Part shown: positions 1-13,816 of the stretch, piece by piece
How the letters are laid out: every line of letters starts with the position of its first letter
Numbering within the stretch: the stretch's first letter is position 1
Assembly (NCBI RefSeq): GCF_004340525.1
Contig: NZ_SLWX01000002.1
Span: 62,001-126,000, forward strand
DNA from: Chromatocurvus halotolerans
Lineage (GTDB): Bacteria > Pseudomonadota > Gammaproteobacteria > Pseudomonadales > Halieaceae
Reading direction: 5' to 3'
Length of the DNA: 64,000 nt
Made by a program: the position numbers and the translations under genes
The notes under the pieces: model-generated
Database searches by the model: none
Told to the model about the DNA's origin: nothing
The model's input: only the letters and a program-made list of their open reading frames with translations

Positions 1-1341
1 GGCGCCCATCATCAGACCCGCGATGCTCGGCACCGCCAGCTTGGTTACGGCAGACAGACCCACCGGCGACAGACACAGTTCGCCGCTGGTATGCAGCAGG
101 TAGGCAAGCACCATCCAGTAACCGGAGACCAGTCTCGCCTGGTCGGGGTTGGCGGCACCCAGCACCAGTGCACCGAAGCCGAGTCCAGCCTGGGCGATGC
201 CAAACGCAAACTTGACCGGCGTCGAGGGCTCCAGTCCACGGCGTCCCAGCGCCGTCCACAGCCAGGCGAAAAGCGGCGCCAGCAGAAAGATAAAGAAGGC
301 GTTGAGCGAGCCGAACTGCGCCGCGGTGAGCTGGACGCCGAAGATATTGCGGTCCATGACCCGGTCGGCGTACAGCGTCATGGAGCCTGCACTCTGCTCG
401 AACAGCGACCAGAACAGCACGCTGGACATGGTAAGGATGACCAGTACGATCATGCGGCTGCGCTCCGTGGCATCGCACTTGACCGCGATGAACCAGACCA
501 GACCGCACAGCACAGAGATGGCAAGGACATTCAGCAAGGTGCCGACCGCGCCCTGGAACTGAAGCATCTGCCACGCGGCTAGCACTGCCAGCAGCGCTGC
601 GGCGTAAATGGTGGTTTCCTTGTTCAACCCCAGCGGTGAGCGCTCACGCAGAACCGCGGGCCGGGCAGGCTCTGCGTGCCCCTGCAAATGCCGCTGGCCA
701 CGCAGGAAGGTTGCGAGGCCGACGAGCATGCCAATACCGGCGGCACCGAAACCGTAGCGCCAGCCCAAGGTCTCACCCAGATAGCCGCAAAGCAGCGTGG
801 CGGTAAACGCGCCGAGATTGATGCCCATGTAGAAGATGGTGAAGCCGGCGTCACGGCGCGGATCATCAATCGCGTAGAGTTTTCCGACGATGGTGGAGAT
901 GCTGGGCTTGAGAAAGCCTACGCCTATCACAATCAGGCCGAGGGAAAAATAGAACACCTGCAGCGCGCCGCTGTCGCGGATTACCGTATCGCCCATGCGT
1001 CTGGCCTGCTCACCCTCGACCGCCATGCCGAGGTGGCCTAGGACCAGCAGCAGGCCGCCGAAGACCACGGCCTTGCGCATGCCCAGGTAGCGGTCAGCGA
1101 TGAGTCCACCGAGCACGGGCGTGGCGAACACCAGGGCGGCGTAGCCACCGAGGACCTCAAGGCCGTTGCTGTCGCTGAACAGATGGTACTTCGTGAGGTA
1201 AAGAAGCAGGAGGTACTTCATGCCATAAAACGAAAACCGCTCCCAGAGCTCCGTGGCGAAACACACGAACAGCCCCGTGGGGTGACCGAAAAATCCGGTG
1301 TCCAGGGCGCGATCGGAGTCGTTGGCGGTCGTTGCGGGCAT
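1..1341 (-). CDS. POT-family proton-coupled di/tripeptide transporter (partial, 3' end outside window)
   Basis: Inner-membrane importer of di- and tripeptides driven by the proton gradient (POT/PTR2 family, MFS fold). I translated it from the complementary strand: it opens MPATTANDSD and carries the POT motif ELWERFSFYG at residues 31-40, whose ExxER residues couple protons to transport. Many hydrophobic segments follow, with the family hallmark GFLKPSIST. The ATG at 1341 has a GAGGA ribosome site about nine bases upstream. 447 codons lie in the window; the remaining C-terminal helices run off the left edge. It lies 28 bases behind dusC on the same strand and could be cotranscribed. Family call is firm; exact substrate range is not. 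Confidence 0.9.
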   Translation of the reverse strand, partial: MPATTANDSDRALDTGFFGHPTGLFVCFATELWERFSFYGMKYLLLLYLTKYHLFSDSNGLEVLGGYAALVFATPVLGGLIADRYLGMRKAVVFGGLLLVLGHLGMAVEGEQARRMGDTVIRDSGALQVFYFSLGLIVIGVGFLKPSISTIVGKLYAIDDPRRDAGFTIFYMGINLGAFTATLLCGYLGETLGWRYGFGAAGIGMLVGLATFLRGQRHLQGHAEPARPAVLRERSPLGLNKETTIYAAALLAVLAAWQMLQFQGAVGTLLNVLAISVLCGLVWFIAVKCDATERSRMIVLVILTMSSVLFWSLFEQSAGSMTLYADRVMDRNIFGVQLTAAQFGSLNAFFIFLLAPLFAWLWTALGRRGLEPSTPVKFAFGIAQAGLGFGALVLGAANPDQARLVSGYWMVLAYLLHTSGELCLSPVGLSAVTKLAVPSIAGLMMGA

Positions 1342-1369
1342 GCGCGGTTTTCCTCGGATTGACGATGGC

Positions 1370-2335
1370 TCAGGCGGCGATGCCCTGTCGGTCAGCACCG
1401 TCGAGGTGCGCCCGGATGGCGGCGGGGTCGTGCAGCCGCTTGATGGACTCGAACAGGACGGCACCCTGTGGATAATAGCTTCGCAGATATACCAGCCACT
1501 GCTTCAGCGGGTTTCCCGCATAGCGGGCATCGTAGCCCTGCAGCGTCAGCTCGAAAAAATGTCGTAACAACGGGCGCACGTCAGACCAGGCCATCGGCGC
1601 CAGCGGATCGCCGCGGTCGACACTGCGCACCAGCCGCGGCAGGTCCGGCCGGCACAGCGCGCCGCGTCCCAGCATGAGGTCGCTGCTGCCGCTGGCTTCC
1701 CGGCAGCGAACAGCATCATCCGGACTCCAGATCTCTCCGTTCGCCACCAGCGGCAGTTCGGTGCAGGCCCGCGCGCGTTCGATCTCTCCCCAGTAGGCGG
1801 GGGGGCGGTAGCCATCCCGGCGGGTACGTGCGTGAATCACGATTTCGCTGGCGCCGGCATCGCTGATGGCCGAAATGACCTCGGTAAAGGTGCTCCGGTC
1901 GTCGAATCCCAGCCGCACCTTGACCGTCAGCGGGGTCGCCGCCGGCAGCGCACGACGCACGGCAGCGGTAATGGCGTGAACGCGCCCGGGCTCGCGCAGC
2001 AAGATGGCGCCGCCATCCGAACGGTTCACGGTTTTTGCCGGGCAGCCGAAGTTCAGGTCAATGCCCGGTGCGCCCAGCTCTGCGCCTCGCGCGGCGTTTT
2101 CCGCAAGCACCTGCGGCTCTCCGCCGAGAAGCTGCAGGAACACCGGTGTGCCGTGCCGGGTAACGCCGCCCTGCTGCAGTTCCGGACAGATACGATGGAA
2201 TACCCGCGGTGGCAGAAGCTGCCCACTCACACGCAGAAACTCCGTGACGCAGCGATCAATGCCCCCGAGACCGGTGAGCATCTCGCGCATGGTGTGATCG
2301 ATGACGCCCTCCATCGGGGCCAGTAGAATGCGCAT
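1370..2335 (-). CDS. dusC: tRNA-dihydrouridine(16) synthase DusC
   Basis: FMN-dependent enzyme that reduces uridine to dihydrouridine in the D-loop of tRNA. The 321-residue product starts MRILLAPMEGV, the usual Dus start that puts the flavin-binding loop at the N-terminus, so I prefer the ATG at 2335 to the in-frame codon 19 codons upstream. The catalytic cysteine is Cys98 in DLNFGCPAKTVNRSDGG, followed by the VKVRLGF strand and the IHARTR motif of the TIM barrel. The short C-terminal helical domain and length fit DusC better than DusA or DusB. Its 5' end faces oadG across about 108 bases, so the two are divergently transcribed. Confidence 0.92.
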   Translation of the reverse strand: MRILLAPMEGVIDHTMREMLTGLGGIDRCVTEFLRVSGQLLPPRVFHRICPELQQGGVTRHGTPVFLQLLGGEPQVLAENAARGAELGAPGIDLNFGCPAKTVNRSDGGAILLREPGRVHAITAAVRRALPAATPLTVKVRLGFDDRSTFTEVISAISDAGASEIVIHARTRRDGYRPPAYWGEIERARACTELPLVANGEIWSPDDAVRCREASGSSDLMLGRGALCRPDLPRLVRSVDRGDPLAPMAWSDVRPLLRHFFELTLQGYDARYAGNPLKQWLVYLRSYYPQGAVLFESIKRLHDPAAIRAHLDGADRQGIAA

Positions 2336-2443
2336 GGCAGTGGGCGCTGTAGCGGTGAATGTGGGGAGAGTGTAACCCAGCTCGCATGGCATCAGAATGC
2401 CTGCTGCTTTATGATGCAGCTGCCAGTTGCCAGAGGGACTTCC

Positions 2444-2719
2444 ATGTCACCCACACTGTTTGAGCAGGGCGTCGAGATCATGTTTTTCGGCATGGGAACG
2501 GTCATCGCCTTCCTGACGCTACTCGTGATCGCGATGGGCCTGATGTCACGGCTCCTGGCACATTTCTATCCCGCAGTGAACCCGCCGGCGCCGTCAGCCG
2601 CCGCGCCAGCTTCGGGGCAGCTGGAGGCGGACGAACTGCTAGTGGTGATCACCGCGGCCGTGCACCGGCATCGACAGCAGTCCGGGCAAACGCAGCACAA
2701 GGAAACAGCTCATGGATAA
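2444..2719 (+). CDS. oadG: Oxaloacetate decarboxylase gamma chain (OadG)
   Basis: Small membrane subunit that holds the alpha and beta subunits of the sodium-pumping oxaloacetate decarboxylase together. The 91-residue product begins [20 protein letters not shown]; one strong transmembrane helix (about residues 12-34) is followed by a proline/alanine-rich cytoplasmic tail, the layout of OadG. The ATG at 2444 sits behind an AGAGGGA ribosome site, so an in-frame ATG 11 codons upstream is less likely. The low complexity and small size make this family easy to miss; the call rests mainly on the helix, the tail and the downstream oadA and oadB. It overlaps oadA by eight bases. Confidence 0.85.
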   Translation: MSPTLFEQGVEIMFFGMGTVIAFLTLLVIAMGLMSRLLAHFYPAVNPPAPSAAAPASGQLEADELLVVITAAVHRHRQQSGQTQHKETAHG

Positions 2720-4574
2720 CAGCACGCAGCCCCTGGGCATTACTGATGTGGTTCTGCGCGACGGGCACCAGTCGCTTCTGGCAACGCGCATGCGCCTGGA
2801 CGACATGCTGCCGATCGCCGCCGCGCTTGACGATGTCGGTTTCTGGTCCCTGGAATCATGGGGTGGCGCCACCTTCGACGCCTGCATCCGCTATCTCGGG
2901 GAAGATCCCTGGGACCGCATCCGCGAACTCAAGAAGGCCATGCCGAAGACGCCGCAGCAGATGCTGTTCCGCGGCCAGAACATCCTCGGTTATCGTCACT
3001 ATGCCGATGATGTGGTGCGCCGTTTTGTCGAGCGGGCGGCGGAAAACGGCGTCGATGTGTTCCGCGTGTTTGACGCCATGAACGATATGCGCAATCTCGA
3101 GATTGCCCTGCGAGCCGTGAAAGAGACCGGCAGGCATGCCCAGGGCACGCTGTCCTATACCCTCAGTCCGGTGCACGATATCGAGACCTGGGTGGATATG
3201 GGCCGCCGGATCGAAGATACCGGTGCCGACTCCATCGCAATCAAGGATATGGCAGGGCTGCTGCGTCCCTACACGGGTTATGAACTGGTGCGCCGCCTCA
3301 AGGAAGCCTGTTCCATTCCCATCCACATGCAGTGTCACGCCACCACCGGGCTCTCTACGGCGACCATTCTCAAGTGTGTCGAGGCCGGTATCGATAACGT
3401 CGATACGTCGATCTCCTCCATGTCCATGACCTACGGCCACTCGCCGACGGAGTCCGTCGTGGCCATTCTCGAGGGCACCGATCGCGCAACCGGCCTGGAT
3501 ATCGACAAGCTGGCGGAGATAGCCGCCTATTTCCGCGATGTCCGTCTCAAGTATGCGCGGTTCGAGGGCGCGCTGCGCGGCGTGGACTCGCGCATTCTGG
3601 TTGCCCAGGTGCCAGGCGGCATGCTGACCAATATGGAGAATCAGCTGCGGGAGCAGGGCGCCTCCGACAGGATGGATGAGGTGCTGAAGGAGATTCCCCG
3701 CGTACGCGAGGACCTCGGCTTCATACCGCTGGTGACGCCCACGTCGCAGATTGTTGGCACTCAGGCAGTGCTCAACGTGCTCACCGGGGAGCGCTACAAA
3801 TCCATCTCCCGCGAGACAGCGGCAGTACTCAAGGGCGAGTACGGCGCAACGCCGGCGCCGGTCAATCAGGAGCTGCAGGCGCGGGTACTCGAGGGTGCCG
3901 AACCCATCACCTGCCGTCCCGCCGAACGGCTTGAGCCTGAAATGGATGCCCTCAGTGACGAGCTGGAGAGTCTCGCGCAGGAGCAGGGCATCTCACTTGC
4001 CGACGGTGAGCGTCGGGTCGACGACGTGCTGACCTATGCCCTGTTTCCACAGATCGGCCTGAAGTTTCTCGCCAACCGCGGCAATCCCGATGCCTTTGAG
4101 CCGGCCCCCGGCAGCGAGGCCAAGGCCGGCGGCGAAGCGGCCGCAGCGCCGGCGGCGGTCAGCGCGCCCGCAGAGACACCCCCGGCGCCGGGGGAAAACG
4201 CCGCCGCCGTCTATACGATCACGGTGAACGGCAAGGCCTACACGGTCGAGGTGGCCGAGGGTGGCGATATCGAGCGTGTCGCGCCTGCCGAATCGACGGA
4301 GCCAGCGGCCAAGGCCGCTGCGCAGACGTCGGATGCGGCGCCGGGCGGGCCGGTCGAACCGGTGAAGGCACCCCTCGCGGGCAATATCTTCAAAGTGGAA
4401 GTCGCGGTAGGAGACACTGTCAATGCCGGACAGGTGCTGATCATTCTCGAGGCCATGAAGATGGAGACGGAAATCCGTGCTACCCGGGACGGTCGCGTTG
4501 CCGGTATAGAGGTTAGCGCCGGAGATGCGGTCACCGTGGGCTCAACGCTGCTGACGCTGGAAAATCGTCAGTGA
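2712..4574 (+). CDS. oadA: Oxaloacetate decarboxylase alpha chain (carboxyltransferase plus biotinyl domain)
   Basis: Transfers the carboxyl group of oxaloacetate to biotin, giving pyruvate; the carboxybiotin is then decarboxylated by OadB. The 620 residues hold an HMG-CoA-lyase-like TIM barrel (about 5-270) opening with [14 protein letters not shown], a PYC/OADA helical domain (about 290-450), an alanine/proline-rich linker, and a biotinyl domain ending the chain. The biotin-accepting residue is Lys583 in EAMKMET. The tail also has a short KAYTVEV strand typical of OadA rather than pyruvate carboxylase, and no biotin carboxylase domain is present. Overlaps with oadG and oadB imply translational coupling. 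Confidence 0.97.
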   Translation: MDNSTQPLGITDVVLRDGHQSLLATRMRLDDMLPIAAALDDVGFWSLESWGGATFDACIRYLGEDPWDRIRELKKAMPKTPQQMLFRGQNILGYRHYADDVVRRFVERAAENGVDVFRVFDAMNDMRNLEIALRAVKETGRHAQGTLSYTLSPVHDIETWVDMGRRIEDTGADSIAIKDMAGLLRPYTGYELVRRLKEACSIPIHMQCHATTGLSTATILKCVEAGIDNVDTSISSMSMTYGHSPTESVVAILEGTDRATGLDIDKLAEIAAYFRDVRLKYARFEGALRGVDSRILVAQVPGGMLTNMENQLREQGASDRMDEVLKEIPRVREDLGFIPLVTPTSQIVGTQAVLNVLTGERYKSISRETAAVLKGEYGATPAPVNQELQARVLEGAEPITCRPAERLEPEMDALSDELESLAQEQGISLADGERRVDDVLTYALFPQIGLKFLANRGNPDAFEPAPGSEAKAGGEAAAAPAAVSAPAETPPAPGENAAAVYTITVNGKAYTVEVAEGGDIERVAPAESTEPAAKAAAQTSDAAPGGPVEPVKAPLAGNIFKVEVAVGDTVNAGQVLIILEAMKMETEIRATRDGRVAGIEVSAGDAVTVGSTLLTLENRQ

Positions 4575-5872
4575 CGCGATTGCACGAACTGTGGTCAGCC
4601 TCGGGGCTGGCGCAGATGGATGCTGGCGCCCTCCTGATGATTGGCGTGGGTCTGCTGCTGCTGTTTCTGGCCATCCGCAAGAACTTCGAGCCACTGCTGC
4701 TGGTGCCTATCGGCTTTGGCGGCATTCTGGCCAATATTCCGGGCGCGGGACTGGCCTATTCCGCCGCCGAGAATGCGCTGAACGCGGCCGATCCGGCCCT
4801 GCTGCCCGAATTCGCCGCGATGCTGGCGCTGCCGGCGGACGCCGGCGTGGAGACGCTGCGGGAGGGTCTTGCCGATGCCAGCGCTGCGCTGAGCACCGGC
4901 CTGCACCGGCTTGCGGAAGACGCCGGCTACGCCGATGGCATGCTCTATACCTTTTATCGCGTGTCGATTGCCAGTGGCATCGCTCCCCTGGTGATCTTCA
5001 TGGGCGTGGGTGCCATGACGGATTTCGGACCCCTGCTGGCCAACCCGAGAACGCTTTTCCTGGGCGCTGCCGCGCAGTTCGGAATTTTCGCCACGGTGCT
5101 CGGGGCAGTGGGTCTGACCCAGCTTGGCCTCACTGACTTCACGCTGGCAGACGCCGCGGCGATCGGCATTATTGGCGGCGCGGACGGTCCGACCGCCATT
5201 TATGTCTCCAGCGTGCTTGCCCCCGATCTGCTCGGCCCGATCGCGGTTGCCGCCTATTCCTACATGGCCCTGGTACCGCTGATACAGCCGCCGATCATGC
5301 GACTTTTGACCAGCGAGGCGGAGCGGGGCATCGTCATGACCCAGCTGCGTGAGGTCGGTCAGCGCGAGAAGATCATCTTTCCGCTGGTGCTTCTGGTGCT
5401 GGTGGCGCTGCTTCTGCCCGGCGCCGCGCCACTGCTGGGTATGTTCTGCTTCGGCAACCTGATGCGCGAATGCGGGGTCGTCGAGCGCCTCAGCGCGGCG
5501 GCCCAGAATGCCCTGATCAACATCACCACAATTTTTCTGGGGCTGTCGGTGGGCTCAAAGCTGGTCGCCGAGCAGTTCCTTGCCACCAGTACACTGGGCA
5601 TACTGGCGCTGGGGATTGTCGCCTTTTCCATCGGCACAGCCGCGGGCGTGATTCTGGCGAAACTCATGAATCGCTTCGGCTCCACCCCGATCAACCCCTT
5701 GATCGGGTCCGCCGGTGTCTCAGCCGTGCCGATGGCCGCGCGCGTGAGCAACCGGCTGGGTCTGGAGGCAAATCCGCACAATTTTCTTCTCATGCACGCC
5801 ATGGGGCCTAACGTCGCGGGCGTGGTAGGGTCTGCGGTTGCCGCCGGCGTGATGATAACGCTGCTCGGCTGA
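4571..5872 (+). CDS. oadB: Oxaloacetate decarboxylase beta chain, sodium pump (OadB)
   Basis: Integral membrane subunit that decarboxylates carboxybiotin and exports sodium ions. The 433-residue product is hydrophobic throughout and contains the family segments [38 protein letters not shown] and [18 protein letters not shown], which include the conserved aspartate and serine positions used for sodium binding. The GTG start at 4571 overlaps the oadA stop as GTGA, so translation is probably coupled. Together with oadG and oadA this makes a complete three-gene pump. The same family includes methylmalonyl-CoA and glutaconyl-CoA decarboxylase beta subunits, but the alpha partner marks this as the oxaloacetate enzyme. 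Confidence 0.95.
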   Translation: MTRLHELWSASGLAQMDAGALLMIGVGLLLLFLAIRKNFEPLLLVPIGFGGILANIPGAGLAYSAAENALNAADPALLPEFAAMLALPADAGVETLREGLADASAALSTGLHRLAEDAGYADGMLYTFYRVSIASGIAPLVIFMGVGAMTDFGPLLANPRTLFLGAAAQFGIFATVLGAVGLTQLGLTDFTLADAAAIGIIGGADGPTAIYVSSVLAPDLLGPIAVAAYSYMALVPLIQPPIMRLLTSEAERGIVMTQLREVGQREKIIFPLVLLVLVALLLPGAAPLLGMFCFGNLMRECGVVERLSAAAQNALINITTIFLGLSVGSKLVAEQFLATSTLGILALGIVAFSIGTAAGVILAKLMNRFGSTPINPLIGSAGVSAVPMAARVSNRLGLEANPHNFLLMHAMGPNVAGVVGSAVAAGVMITLLG

Positions 5873-5945
5873 CTGCTGGCGTTAGCCGCCGCCGACGATA
5901 TTTTGTACACTCGGGGCCCTGCCTCGCTTGGGACATCAGGACGAC

Positions 5946-6893
5946 ATGAACCCTAATTATCTCGATTTTGAACAACCGATTGCAGAGCTTGAGGTGAAAA
6001 TCCAGGAGCTGCAGCTGGTCGGCACGGACGCCGATCTCAATCTGACGGAAGAGATCGCCACGCTGCGCAAGAAGAGCAAGCGCCTCACCGAGAAAATCTT
6101 CTCCAATCTCAGTGCCTGGGATATTGTCCGCGTCGCGCGGCATCCGCAGCGGCCCTACTCCATGGACTATATCTCCAGGGTGTTTACCGAATTTGACGAA
6201 CTGCATGGCGATCGCCACTTTGGCGACGACAAGGCCATTGTCGGGGGTGTTGCGCGTCTGGATGGCAGGCCGGTAATGGTCATTGGCCAGGAAAAGGGCC
6301 GTGCGGTAAAGGACAAGGTCTATCGCAATTTCGGCATGCCCAAGCCCGAGGGCTACCGCAAGGCGCTACGTCTGATGGAAATGGCCGAGCGGTTTCGCAT
6401 GCCTGTCATCACGCTGATCGACACGCCGGGAGCCTATCCGGGTATCGATTCTGAAGAGCGGGGCATCAGTGAGTCGATCGCCAGGAATCTCGCGGTCATG
6501 TCGCGACTTGCCACGCCGATCATCTGCGTGGTGATTGGTGAGGGCAGCTCCGGGGGTGCCCTGGGCATTGGTGTCGGCGATCATCTCGCCATGCTGCAGT
6601 ATTCCACGTATTTTGTTATCTCGCCCGAGGGTTGCGCGAATATTATCTGGAAATCCACCGACAACGCCCCGGATGCAGCACAGGCCATGGGCGTGACCTC
6701 GAAGGTACTGCAGGAACTGGGTATTGTCGACGCGACGATACCGGAGCCCCTGGGCGGAGCGCACCGGGACATCGACCTGATGGCCGAACGCATTCGCGAT
6801 CACCTGGTGCAGAAGATCGATGCGCTGCAGCAGCTGCCGCTGGAGGCCATGCTCGAGTCACGCTACCAGCGGCTGATGTCCTACGGTAACTGA
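5946..6893 (+). CDS. accA: Acetyl-CoA carboxylase carboxyltransferase subunit alpha
   Basis: Alpha half of the carboxyltransferase that moves CO2 from carboxybiotin to acetyl-CoA, giving malonyl-CoA for fatty-acid synthesis; its partners are AccB, AccC and AccD, none in this window. The 315-residue product starts [16 protein letters not shown], the typical coiled N-terminus, and has the crotonase-like core motifs [11 protein letters not shown] and [13 protein letters not shown] chose ATG 5946, behind an AGGACG ribosome site, over a start six codons upstream. As in Pseudomonas, tilS follows immediately (16 bases), so the two are probably cotranscribed. Confidence 0.97.
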   Translation: MNPNYLDFEQPIAELEVKIQELQLVGTDADLNLTEEIATLRKKSKRLTEKIFSNLSAWDIVRVARHPQRPYSMDYISRVFTEFDELHGDRHFGDDKAIVGGVARLDGRPVMVIGQEKGRAVKDKVYRNFGMPKPEGYRKALRLMEMAERFRMPVITLIDTPGAYPGIDSEERGISESIARNLAVMSRLATPIICVVIGEGSSGGALGIGVGDHLAMLQYSTYFVISPEGCANIIWKSTDNAPDAAQAMGVTSKVLQELGIVDATIPEPLGGAHRDIDLMAERIRDHLVQKIDALQQLPLEAMLESRYQRLMSYGN

Positions 6894-6909
6894 CGGTCGC
6901 AAGCAGGCT

Positions 6910-8223
6910 ATGGCCAGGGGCAGCGGATTGCTCACTGTAGACGCCGCCGTTGCCCGAACACTGCAGCAGCACCTCGATGCACCGCACTGGCTCGTGGCCT
7001 TCAGTGGCGGCCTGGATTCCAGCGCATTGCTGGTTGCCCTTTGCCGTTACGTCGCAGCCGTTGGCACGGCGCCGCCGCTGACCGCGCTGCACATTCACCA
7101 CGGCCTTTCCGCCCAGGCCGATGCCTGGGGAGCCCACTGCCTGTCGGTATGCAAAAAACTGCATATTGAGTGTCGTATGCAGCGCGTGGCGGTGGTCTGC
7201 GGCGCGCAGGGGGTCGAGGCCGCAGCCCGCGAGGCGCGCTATGCGGTGTTTGAAAGCGCGCTGCAGGAAGGCGGTCGCCTGTTCGTCGGTCACCACCAGG
7301 ATGATCAGGTGGAAACGTTTTTCCTGCGCCTGATGCGTGGTGCCGGGGTACATGGCCTGGCCGGTATGCCGCCGGAGCGGGATCTGGGCAAGGGACGCCT
7401 CGTTCGACCGCTACTCGCCCTGACGCGGGAAGATCTTCGCGCCTACGTGGTCGCGGCGGGACTGGACTGGATCGAGGATACCTCGAACAGTGATACTCGC
7501 TATGACCGCAACTACCTTCGCCAGCGCGTCCTGCCGCTGCTGGAGCAGCGCTGGCCGGGCTATCGGGCGCCGGTCACGCGGGCCATGGCGCTGCTCGCCG
7601 AGCGGGAAGACTCAGGGCCGCTGACGCCGTTGACCACACGCTACAACGCGTTCGGCGATCCCGGCTGTGACAGCCGGGAGCTTTGCCGGCTGCCTACAGA
7701 GGCGGCGGCAGGGGCGCTGCGCCGCTGGTTGCGCGAGCACGGCTGTCTGCCGCCGCCCTTTGAGCCCCTGCGGGAATTCCTGCGCCAGCTCGGGTCCGCC
7801 GCGGCAGGCGCGTCGCCGAGGCTGCAGCGCCGTGACTGGTGCCTGCAGCGTCATGCCGGCGCGGTGTATCTGCTGCCGCGCCCTTGGCCATTTGTGCAAC
7901 CGCCGGCGCGCGCGGTGAGCGACGGCGAGCGTATCGTGATCGAGGGTGTGGGGCGTGTTGACGTTCTGGCCCCGGCAGGCGCGGAACCGGCATTGACGCT
8001 GGGTTTCCGTCAGGGCGGCGAAAGGCTCTGCCTGCCGGGCGAGACGCATCATCGCACGCTGAAGACGCTGCTGCAGGATGCACGAGTGCCACCCTGGTGG
8101 CGCGAGCGTGTCCCGCTGTTGTTTTCCGGGCGGAATCTGCTCGCGGTGGGAGACCTGTGGCGGGCCCGGGACGCCTGCGCAAACCTCGTCTGGGAACGCC
8201 CCTGCAGCGGCTATCCTGATTGA
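6910..8223 (+). CDS. tilS: tRNA(Ile)-lysidine synthase TilS
   Basis: ATP-dependent enzyme that attaches lysine to cytidine 34 of the CAU-anticodon tRNA-Ile, changing its reading from AUG to AUA. The 437-residue product has the PP-loop SGGLDS at residues 32-37, then LHIHHGLS, GHHQDDQVETFFLRL and DTSNSDTRYDRNYLR, all family hallmarks. A TilS substrate-binding and C-terminal domain fill the second half (LGFRQGGERLCLPGE, TLKTLLQDARVPPWWRERVPLL). The length matches the gammaproteobacterial long form. It lies between accA and pyrG, a conserved position. Confidence 0.95.
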   Translation: MARGSGLLTVDAAVARTLQQHLDAPHWLVAFSGGLDSSALLVALCRYVAAVGTAPPLTALHIHHGLSAQADAWGAHCLSVCKKLHIECRMQRVAVVCGAQGVEAAAREARYAVFESALQEGGRLFVGHHQDDQVETFFLRLMRGAGVHGLAGMPPERDLGKGRLVRPLLALTREDLRAYVVAAGLDWIEDTSNSDTRYDRNYLRQRVLPLLEQRWPGYRAPVTRAMALLAEREDSGPLTPLTTRYNAFGDPGCDSRELCRLPTEAAAGALRRWLREHGCLPPPFEPLREFLRQLGSAAAGASPRLQRRDWCLQRHAGAVYLLPRPWPFVQPPARAVSDGERIVIEGVGRVDVLAPAGAEPALTLGFRQGGERLCLPGETHHRTLKTLLQDARVPPWWRERVPLLFSGRNLLAVGDLWRARDACANLVWERPCSGYPD

Positions 8224-8250
8224 GGTAGACCGGGCTTTCTGTTAATTTAG

Positions 8251-10870
<2,620 letters not shown>

Positions 10871-10903
10871 TAGTTTCGAAAGACTGACAAGTTTCGGAGA
10901 TAA

Positions 10904-12193
<1,290 letters not shown>

Positions 12194-12213
12194 TGGGCCG
12201 CTAGGCAGCCGTC

Positions 12214-12525
12214 TTGCGCTGGTTTCTCGCTGTTCTCGCCGGTCTGCTGATTCTGCTGCAGTACCGCCTGTGGTTTGCCGATGGCAGCCTTGCCGAGCGG
12301 CAGCGCCTGCAGCAGCAGGTGGAAACTGCAGAGCGCGAGAATGCCCGCCTGCGCGAGCGCAACAACACGCTGTCCCGGGAAGTGCTCGAGCTCAAGTCGG
12401 GCAAGGCCGTTGTGGAAGAGCGCGCCCGGGAAGAACTGGGTCTGATCCGCGAGGGCGAGATATTTTACCACTTCGTGGAAGAGGATGACCGCAAGCGCCG
12501 CATTCGCCAGGACAAGCCGCAGTGA
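12214..12525 (+). CDS. ftsB: Cell division protein FtsB (TTG start)
   Basis: Bitopic inner-membrane protein that joins FtsL and FtsQ in the divisome and helps activate septal peptidoglycan synthesis. The 103-residue product begins RWFLAVLAGLLILLQYRLWF, which is the conserved FtsB transmembrane helix, followed by a coiled coil (about residues 28-70) and the conserved EERAREELGLIREGE segment. The start is TTG at 12214, the only one that keeps the family N-terminus. Its stop overlaps the ispD start as GTGA, and eno lies just upstream, the usual neighbourhood. Confidence 0.93.
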   Translation: MRWFLAVLAGLLILLQYRLWFADGSLAERQRLQQQVETAERENARLRERNNTLSREVLELKSGKAVVEERAREELGLIREGEIFYHFVEEDDRKRRIRQDKPQ

Positions 12526-13214
12526 GCTGCTGGGGTGTCATACCTGCGGCGGGAGTCGGTCGTCGCATGCTTGCGGATACGCCCAAGCAGTATCTTCAGG
12601 TGGCGGGCATGACGCTTCTTGAGCACAGTTTGCAGGCCCTGCTCGCCGATGCGCGCATACGGGCCGTGAGCGTGGTCGTGAGGGCGGGGGACGGGCGAGC
12701 ATCGCAGCTTGGCGGTATTGCCGGGAATCCCCGCGTCAGTCTGGCGATCGGGGGCGACGAGCGCAGCGATTCGGTAGCCGCCGGTCTCGATGACCTGCTT
12801 GCGCTCGGCGCCGATGTCGAGGACTGGGTGCTGGTGCACGATGCGGCGCGGCCATGCCTGCCGCAGGCGTCACTTGCCGCTCTCATGGAGCAGGTGCTGG
12901 CCAGTGGACGTGGGGGCATCCTTGCGCAACCCGTCCCGGATACGGTGAAGAAGGCCTTTGAGGGGCAAATTGCCGCCACCATCGACCGCCGCGACCTGTG
13001 GCTGGCGCAGACCCCGCAGATGTTCCGCCTCGGCGAGTTGCGCAGTGCACTGTCGGCGGCCCGCCGCGAGGGCCGTGCGGTAACCGACGAGGCCTCGGCC
13101 ATGGAATGTTCAGGAGCCGCGGTTCAACTGGTGTCGTCACCGCGGCGCAACCTCAAGGTGACGACACCAGAGGATATTGAACTCGTGAAGTTTTACCTCC
13201 AGTCGGAGAACTGA
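12522..13214 (+). CDS. ispD: 2-C-methyl-D-erythritol 4-phosphate cytidylyltransferase
   Basis: Third step of the MEP pathway to isoprenoids: joins CTP and methylerythritol phosphate. The 230-residue product has the nucleotide-binding start VIPAAGVGRRM and PKQYLQVAG, then VLVHDAARPC, QTPQMFRL and TDEASAME, all IspD hallmarks. The GTG start at 12522 overlaps the ftsB stop. ispF follows three bases later, so the two MEP enzymes are adjacent, as is common. Confidence 0.96.
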   Translation: MSCWGVIPAAGVGRRMLADTPKQYLQVAGMTLLEHSLQALLADARIRAVSVVVRAGDGRASQLGGIAGNPRVSLAIGGDERSDSVAAGLDDLLALGADVEDWVLVHDAARPCLPQASLAALMEQVLASGRGGILAQPVPDTVKKAFEGQIAATIDRRDLWLAQTPQMFRLGELRSALSAARREGRAVTDEASAMECSGAAVQLVSSPRRNLKVTTPEDIELVKFYLQSEN

Positions 13215-13217
13215 ACC

Positions 13218-13709
13218 ATGCGCATTGGGCACGGCTACGATGTACACGCCTTCGCCGACGGTGACCACGTTATGATCGGCGGCGTCAGAATTCCGTACGG
13301 TCGCGGACTCGCCGCGCACTCCGATGGGGATGTCCTTCTGCATGCGATCTGCGATGCGCTGCTGGGCGCGGTTGCCGCGGGCGATATCGGGCACCACTTT
13401 CCCGATTCGGATCCCGCCAACGCCGGTATCGACAGTCGCCTGCTGCTGCGACGCGTTGTGCAGAGTGTGCGAGGAACGGGCTGGTCGCTGGGTAACCTCG
13501 ATGCCACGGTAATCGCGCAGGCGCCGCGCATGGCGCCCCACGTGGATGCGATGCGATCGCTGATCGCAGCGGATTGCGCTGTCGACATCGACGCCGTGAA
13601 TGTGAAGGCAACCACGACGGAAGGTCTGGGTCCCATGGGTCGCGGGGAGGGGATCGCTGCCCATGCGGTGGTTCTGCTGCAGCCACTCGCGGCGCGCCGC
13701 GCCGAGTGA
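13218..13709 (+). CDS. ispF: 2-C-methyl-D-erythritol 2,4-cyclodiphosphate synthase
   Basis: Cyclises the CDP-methylerythritol phosphate made downstream of IspD, releasing CMP. The 163-residue product shows the zinc-binding start [12 protein letters not shown] (Asp8 and His10), [28 protein letters not shown] and the C-terminal [18 protein letters not shown], which fit a trimeric IspF of normal length. A ribosome site GGAGAACTGAACC region overlaps the end of ispD. After it there is a 107-base gap with no recognisable gene where many relatives carry truD and surE. Confidence 0.96.
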   Translation: MRIGHGYDVHAFADGDHVMIGGVRIPYGRGLAAHSDGDVLLHAICDALLGAVAAGDIGHHFPDSDPANAGIDSRLLLRRVVQSVRGTGWSLGNLDATVIAQAPRMAPHVDAMRSLIAADCAVDIDAVNVKATTTEGLGPMGRGEGIAAHAVVLLQPLAARRAE

Positions 13710-13816
13710 CTTTTGTCCATGCATTTGTGAAGATAGCGCACCTCGCGGGGTCCTCGGCTGAGTCCGGACTGTCGCCGGTGCACCATCCCCGCTGATTGCG
13801 AATAACAGGAGCTGAG

